A stretch of DNA of 64,000 nucleotides from Azorinus chamasolen (taxonomy: Eukaryota; Mollusca; Bivalvia; Cardiida; Solecurtidae): NCBI GenBank assembly GCA_963576725.1, contig OY755237.1, positions 52,394,253-52,458,252 of the forward strand, given 5' to 3'. Made by a program: the position numbers and the translations under genes. Position 1 is the stretch's first letter. Every line of letters starts with the position of its first letter. Of the stretch, positions 59,304 through 64,000 are shown piece by piece. Below the pieces are notes generated by a model. That model saw only the letters and a program-made list of their open reading frames with translations. It was not told where the DNA came from and searched no databases.

Positions 59304-59531
59304 GATCAGATGACTCATATAGGAACTGTCTGATCATCTGACTCTTGTAGGAACCGTCTGATCAGATGACTCGTGTAGGAACCGTCTGATCAGATGACTC
59401 TTGTAGGAACTGTCTGATCAGATGACCCTTGTAGGAACTGTCTGATCAGATGACTCTTGTAGGAACTGTCTGATCAGATGACTCTTGTAGGAACTGTCTG
59501 ATCAGATGACTCTTGTAGGAACTGTCTGATC
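59304..59531. repeat. 28-bp array from the MITE-A core, eight units
   Basis: GATCAGATGACTCTTGTAGG plus AACTGTCT repeats every 28 bp. One unit is exactly the stretch between the two TGATCAG motifs that border the hairpin loop of MITE-A. Confidence 0.97.
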
Positions 59532-59607
59532 AGGATCTGTTGTTTGCTAAGGACATAATCTGTTTCTACATTTTCTGTGAAAGACTAAAATTATCTTGCT
59601 TATAATA

Positions 59608-62085
59608 ATGCCATTATGGATTCAACTACAGTAGTTATTACTCATGCCATTACACATTCAACTGCTGCATAGTTATTAATCATGCCATTATACATTCAAC
59701 TGCTGTGTAGTTATTACTCATTCCATTACACATTCAACTGCTGCGTAGTTATTACTCATGCCATTATACATTCAACTGCTGCCTAGTTATTACTCATGCC
59801 ATTATACATTCAACTGCTGCGTAGTTATTACTCATGCCATTACACATTCAACTGCTGCATAGTTATTACTCATGCCATTATACATTCAACTGCTGCATAG
59901 TTATTACTCATGCCATTATACATTCAACTGCTGCATAGTTATTAATCATGCCATTATACATTCAACTGCTGTGTAGTTATTACTCATGCCATTATACATT
60001 CACATTCAACTGCTGTGTAGTTATTACTCATGCCATTACACATTCAACTGCTGCATAGTTATTACTCATGCCATTATACATTCAACTGCTGCATAGTTAT
60101 TACTCATGCCATTATACATTCAACTGCTGCATAGTTATTAATCATGCCATTATACCTTCAACTGCTGTGTAGTTATTACTCATGCCATTACACATTCAAC
60201 TGCTGCGTAGTTATTACTCATGCCATTACACATTCAACTGCTGCGTAGTTATTACTCATGCCATTATACATTCAACTGCTGCGTAGTTATTACTCATGCC
60301 ATTACACATTCAACTGCTGTGTAGTTATTACTCATGCCATTATACATTCAACTGCTGCGTAGTTATTACTCATGCCATTATACATTCAACTGCTGCCTAG
60401 TTATTACTCATGCCATTACACATTCAACTGCTGCCTAGTTATTACTCATGCCATTATACATTCAACTGCTGCCTAGTTATTACTCATGCCATTATACATT
60501 CAACTGCTGCGTATTTATTACTCATGCCATTATACATTCAACTGCTGCGTAGTTATTCCTCATGCCATTACACATTCAACTGCTGCGTAGTTATTACTCA
60601 TTCCATTACACATTCAACTGCTGCGTAGTTATTACTCATGCCATTACACATTCAACTGCTGTGTAGTTATTACTCATGCCATTACACATTCAACTGCTGT
60701 GTAGTTATTACTCATGCCATTACACATTCAACTACTGTAGTTATTACGCGTGCCATTACACATTCAACTGCTGTGTCGTTATTACTCATGCCATTACACA
60801 TTCAACTACTGTAGTTATTACTCGTGCCATTACACATTCAACTACTGTGTAGTTATTAATCATGCCATTACACATTCAACTACTGTGTAGTTATTACTCG
60901 TGCCATTACACATTCAACTGCTGTGTAGTCATTACTCATGCCATTACACATTCAACTACTGTAGTTATTACTCATGCCATTACACATTCAACTACTGTGT
61001 AGTTATTACTCATGCCATTACACATTCAACTACTGTGTAGTTATTACTCATGCCATTACACATTCAACTGCTGTGTAGTTATTACTCATGCCATAACACA
61101 TTCAACTGCCGTGTAGTTATTACTCATGCCATTACACATTCAACTACTGTGTATTTATTACTCATGCCATTACACATTCAACTGCTGTGTAGTTATTACT
61201 CATGCCATTACACATTCGACTACTGTTTAGTTATTACTCATGCCATTACACACTCGACTGCTGTGTAGTTATTACTCATGCCATTACACATTCAACTGCC
61301 GTGTAGTTATTACTCATGCCATTACACATTCGACTGCTGTGTAGTTATTACTCATGCCATTACACATTCAACTACTGTGTAGTTATTACTCATGCCATTA
61401 CACATTCAACTGCAGTTTAGTTATTACTCATGCCATTACACATTTAACTGCTGTGTAGTTATTACTCATGCCATTACACACTCAACTGCTGTGTAGTTAT
61501 TACTCATGCCATTACACACTCAACTGCTGTGTAGTTATTACTCATGCCATTACACACTCAACTGCTGTGTAGTTATTACTCATGCCATTACACACTCAAC
61601 TGCTGCGTAGTTATTACTCATGCCATTACACATTCAACTGCTGCGTAGTTATTACTCATGCCATTACACATTCAACTGCTGCGTAGTTATTACTCATGCC
61701 ATTACACATTCAACTGCTGCGTAGTTATTACTCATGCCATTACACATTCAACTGCTGCGTAGTTATTACTCATGCCATTACACATTCAACTGCTGCGTAG
61801 TTATTACTCATGCCATTACACATTCAACTGCTGCATAGTTATTACTCATGCCATTACACATTCAACTGCTGCGTAGTTATTACTCATGCCATTACACATT
61901 CAACTGCTGCGTAGTTATTACTCATGCCATTACACATTCAACTGCTGCGTAGTTATTACTCATGCCATTACACATTCAACTGCTGCGTAGTTATTACTCA
62001 TGCCATTACACATTCAACTGCTGCGTAGTTATTATTCATGCCATTACACATTCAACTACTGTGTAGTTATTACTCATGCCATTTT
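59608..62085. repeat. 38-bp satellite from a MITE-A arm, about 65 units
   Basis: GCCATTACACATTCAACTGC plus TGCGTAGTTATTACTCAT. Subtypes are layered: TATACATTC units dominate the left third, TACTGTGTAG and TGCTGTGTAG units the middle, almost identical TGCTGCGTAG units the right third (61600-62030). A few units are shortened (ACTACTGTAGTTATTAC). Confidence 0.97.
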
Positions 62086-62111
62086 ATTATTTTACATAAA
62101 TATTCATGAGG

Positions 62112-62240
62112 TTAACCCTTTCCCTGTTCAATATTCATTAAGAAATAATGATGTCATGAATATTAATTACATTATTTTTTATGAGGGCACATGGATACAG
62201 GAATGTTTGACCATTCCGGGTAGAAAACTGTAGAATCATT
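62112..62240 (+). mobile_element. MITE-A2 left half
   Basis: TTAACCCTTTCCCTGTTCAA, CATGAATATTAATTACATTA, TTGACCATTCCGGGTAG; truncated before the core. Its first TTAA is shared with the swollen MITE-A. Confidence 0.75.
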
Positions 62241-62289
62241 TTCACCATCCTTTTCAAAAATTCTGACAACTGGATATGAATATATGAAT

Positions 62290-62472
62290 GCTGAGTGCTA
62301 TATGATTCAAATACTAAAATCGTCATTTCCCCACCAAACCTTGTGATCAGTCTTTAGAATTATGTCTTGTAGAGGTGATTCTAAAGACTGGTCACAAGAT
62401 AGGGTTTGGTGGAGAAATAAAGGAGCTATTCATGTATATGCTTTAATTTACACATATTACTTGGACCTCTGA
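62290..62472. mobile_element. MITE-C
   Basis: TCATTTCCCCACCAAACCTT arm lost the TATGTTG part; the right arm GACTGGTCACAAGATAGGGT is complete; end ATTACTTGGACCTC. Confidence 0.8.
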
Positions 62473-62917
62473 TATATATATCAAATTTTGGTCAAAGTGA
62501 TATTAACTTGTGAATATCAGTTATCATTTAACAGTGATATATTTACACAGCAGGTTATGTTATAAAGTGTATTATCATACATCACACTCTTGAGCTACCA
62601 TTGCAAAATTTTATATGTTAATTTTTTTCTAATCAGTGCCCTACCACATTGTAAGTTTACAAATAAAATGCACTTGCAGTTATAAGTGCATTCATTAAGA
62701 TTTCTTTTACCTTAAACACTTTGGAAGAAAGCTGCATTTTACACCCTGATTTTAGAGAGGAGAGTGAAAGTAAGTTCAACTTTGAGAATCATTTTAACAG
62801 AAGACCGTGAGTGAATAATAAATTTACTTTGAGTCATAAAATTCAGTGTAGACCCAGATTAGCAGCTACGGTTCCAATGTGGAGTCTCTATATTGTATGT
62901 CATACAATATACACAGA
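62473..62917. other. Featureless except one candidate micro-exon
   Basis: AT-rich with no named repeat. See the entry at 62711. Confidence 0.4.
62711..62745 (-). CDS. Candidate 35-nt exon
   Basis: A very good minus-strand acceptor (TTTCACTCTCCTCTCTAAAATCAG, pyrimidine-rich) and a fair donor (GTAAAAG) bound 35 bases. Two frames are open; one contains an ATG and reads MQLSSKVFK. It could be an upstream exon of the minus-strand gene. With so little sequence it may equally be chance. Confidence 0.22.
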
Positions 62918-63115
62918 ACTACAGATAACAGTGCGTAGCCAAATACTATAATCGTCATTTCTCCACCAAACCTTATACGGTGGCCACACTTTAGAATCGT
63001 CTCGAAGAGACGATTCTATAGAGTGGTGACAGTATAGGGTTTGGTGGGGGAAATAAAGGAGCTATTCTTGAAAATGTTTAAATTAATGCACCTTAATTAT
63101 CTAGAGCTCCCTATA
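62918..63115. mobile_element. MITE-C
   Basis: GAACTACAGATAACAGTGCG left end, arms CTTATACGGTGGCCACACTT and GAGTGGTGACAGTATAGGGT, right end ATTATCTAGAGCTC. Confidence 0.88.
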
Positions 63116-63398
63116 CATCAGAGTTAAAATATCACTTCAGCAAACAGTCTAGATCCTGATCACATACTGCACTGTAATGGTTTGTACTGTCTACCCTGTC
63201 CAAATAACACTGACACTGCCAAATAAATACAAGTTCCATGTTCATTCAACAAATCGCTAATGACTAATAATTAACACACAATTATACAACTGCTAGACCA
63301 AAATCACCAGCATTTGTTATTGCTACATGTATTAGCAAACTCAAAACAATGTCTACAAAAAAAGAACATAAAAAACCCAGAGCATATATAAGATGTAT
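63116..63398. other. No gene or named repeat seen
   Basis: Short AT-rich interval; AACAGTCTAGATCCTGATCA at 63143 is a scrap of a MITE-E core. Confidence 0.45.
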
Positions 63399-63648
63399 TT
63401 AACCCTTTCCCTGTTCTATGTTAATTTCAAATTTCAATACCTACTGAATATTCATGGACAAAATAGTTATAAAGAAATATGGAAGGTGGAACATTGTAGA
63501 CATTTTAGAAAGCAAAGAAACAGATCTATCAAATTCTATTAGCAAACAGAGCAAACCCTGATCAGATGGCTCCTCTAGGAGCCATCTGATCTGGGTTTAC
63601 TCTGTTTGTAAATGCGTGAAAACACGTTTATATGAGGGAAAGGGTTAA
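63399..63648 (+). mobile_element. MITE-A2, full length and perfect core
   Basis: TTAACCCTTTCCCTGTTCTA, GAATATTCATGGACAAAATA, GATGGCTCCTCTAGGAGCCA, ATGAGGGAAAGGGTTAA; very close to the copies at 18367 and 28275. Confidence 0.93.
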
Positions 63649-63649
63649 G

Positions 63650-63918
63650 ATAACCCTTTCTCTCATGAATATTTATACTAGAATCCATGACTACATGAAT
63701 ATTCATTACCCGGATTTATATTTTAGTTTAATTAGTCTATTAATAATGGATTGTTTTGCCAGTTCAGAAACTGAAGACTCATATCTACATGTATATTATT
63801 CATTATGCAAACAGAGTAGACTCTGATCAAACAGCTCCGACAGTAGCCATCTGATCTGTGTCTACTGTGTTTGCAATTTAGGCATGAAAAGGGAGGTATA
63901 TGAGGGGAAAGGGTTGAA
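63650..63918 (+). mobile_element. MITE-A
   Basis: ATAACCCTTTCTCTCATGAA start, core AACAGCTCCGACAGTAGCCA, GAGGGGAAAGGGTTGAA end. Confidence 0.85.
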
Positions 63919-64000
63919 CAATTCTCTCCATCAAATATGTTGTGACCACCCTTTAGAATCATCACTTCAAGAGCGGTCACAACATAGGGATTGGACATGA
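63919..64000. mobile_element. MITE-C core, cut by the window end
   Basis: TTCTCTCCATCAAATATGTT and GAGCGGTCACAACATAGGGA; the outer left end is missing. Confidence 0.7.

Larger units (their letters stand above)
59260..62115 (-). mobile_element. One MITE-A swollen to 2.9 kb by two arrays
   Basis: TTAACCTTACATATTAACGC start, GCATACAAATGGAAGACCC core edge, first array, GATCTGTTGTTTGCTAAGGA, ATTTTCTGTGAAAGACTAAA middle, second array, and TAAATATTCATGAGGTTAA end. Removing the arrays leaves an ordinary MITE-A of normal order and size. Confidence 0.9.

Noticed and set aside
60410..62233. Plus-strand frames reading PLHIQLLPSYYSCHYTFN
   Set aside because: Translations of the 38-bp satellite; frames shift as units change length.

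Overview
The window looks like animal DNA that is AT-rich and packed with transposons. My best guess is a bivalve mollusc. The guess rests on remembered bivalve repeats (the 'aacaagagggcc' elements at 24.9 and 36.3 kb, the 'gggccataactcc' repeat at 15.4 kb and an AGGTCA-type array at 42 kb), on a tRNA-derived SINE, and on a DIRS retrotransposon. No bacterial-style genes are present. Almost all short open frames are accidental reading through palindromes or through tandem repeats whose period is a multiple of three.

Host genes. Four small exons on the minus strand (45907-46050, 41505-41645, 35382-35477, 34403-34464) have consensus splice sites and splice phases that join without a frame break. 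A terminal exon (12576-12874) probably ends the same gene, with at least one exon missed in between. I do not recognise the basic, partly coiled-coil protein. Weaker candidates are minus exons at 5033-5218, 9746-9787 and 62711-62745, a plus-strand terminal exon at 29677-29904 with an AATAAA behind it, and a plus-strand internal exon at 24172-24247.

Repeats. Introns and spacers are a mosaic of short palindromic elements (MITEs). Names used here: A = TTAA-flanked, ends AACCCTTTACTCC, core with CTGATCAGATGGCTCC arms (A2 = variant with CCCTGTTCTATG end); B = TTAA-flanked, core ATAGAGCATTTGCTCC; C = core TTTCTCCACCAAACCC; D = TACAGTAAAACCTC ends (pogo/Tigger-like), core GTAATGCAGAAAGCTCC; E = core GGATCCAGATGAGACGC, GTCGTCTGC near the ends; F = core GTGTAGACCCAGATCAGAGG with CACATTGTAAGGGTTAA end; G = core AAATAGTGCAGACCCTGATC. 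Strand for A and B is my convention: plus A has the GAATATTCATG arm on the left, plus B has the TAGGCTATTTTTAGA arm on the left. Edges of diverged copies are good to about 10 bases. Elements nest in each other, share TTAA sites, lose their cores, and in places have grown into satellites (38.6-39.2 kb, 59.3-62.1 kb).

The largest single element is a nearly complete 6.8 kb DIRS-like tyrosine-recombinase retrotransposon on the minus strand (52412-59217). It has inverted terminal repeats, an internal complementary region, a Gag-like protein with an arginine-serine (RS) domain, reverse transcriptase/RNase H/methyltransferase-like domains, and a tyrosine recombinase. It is GC-richer than its surroundings and carries few lesions: one in-frame TGA at a CpG and three places where the frame moves by +1, two of them in G runs.
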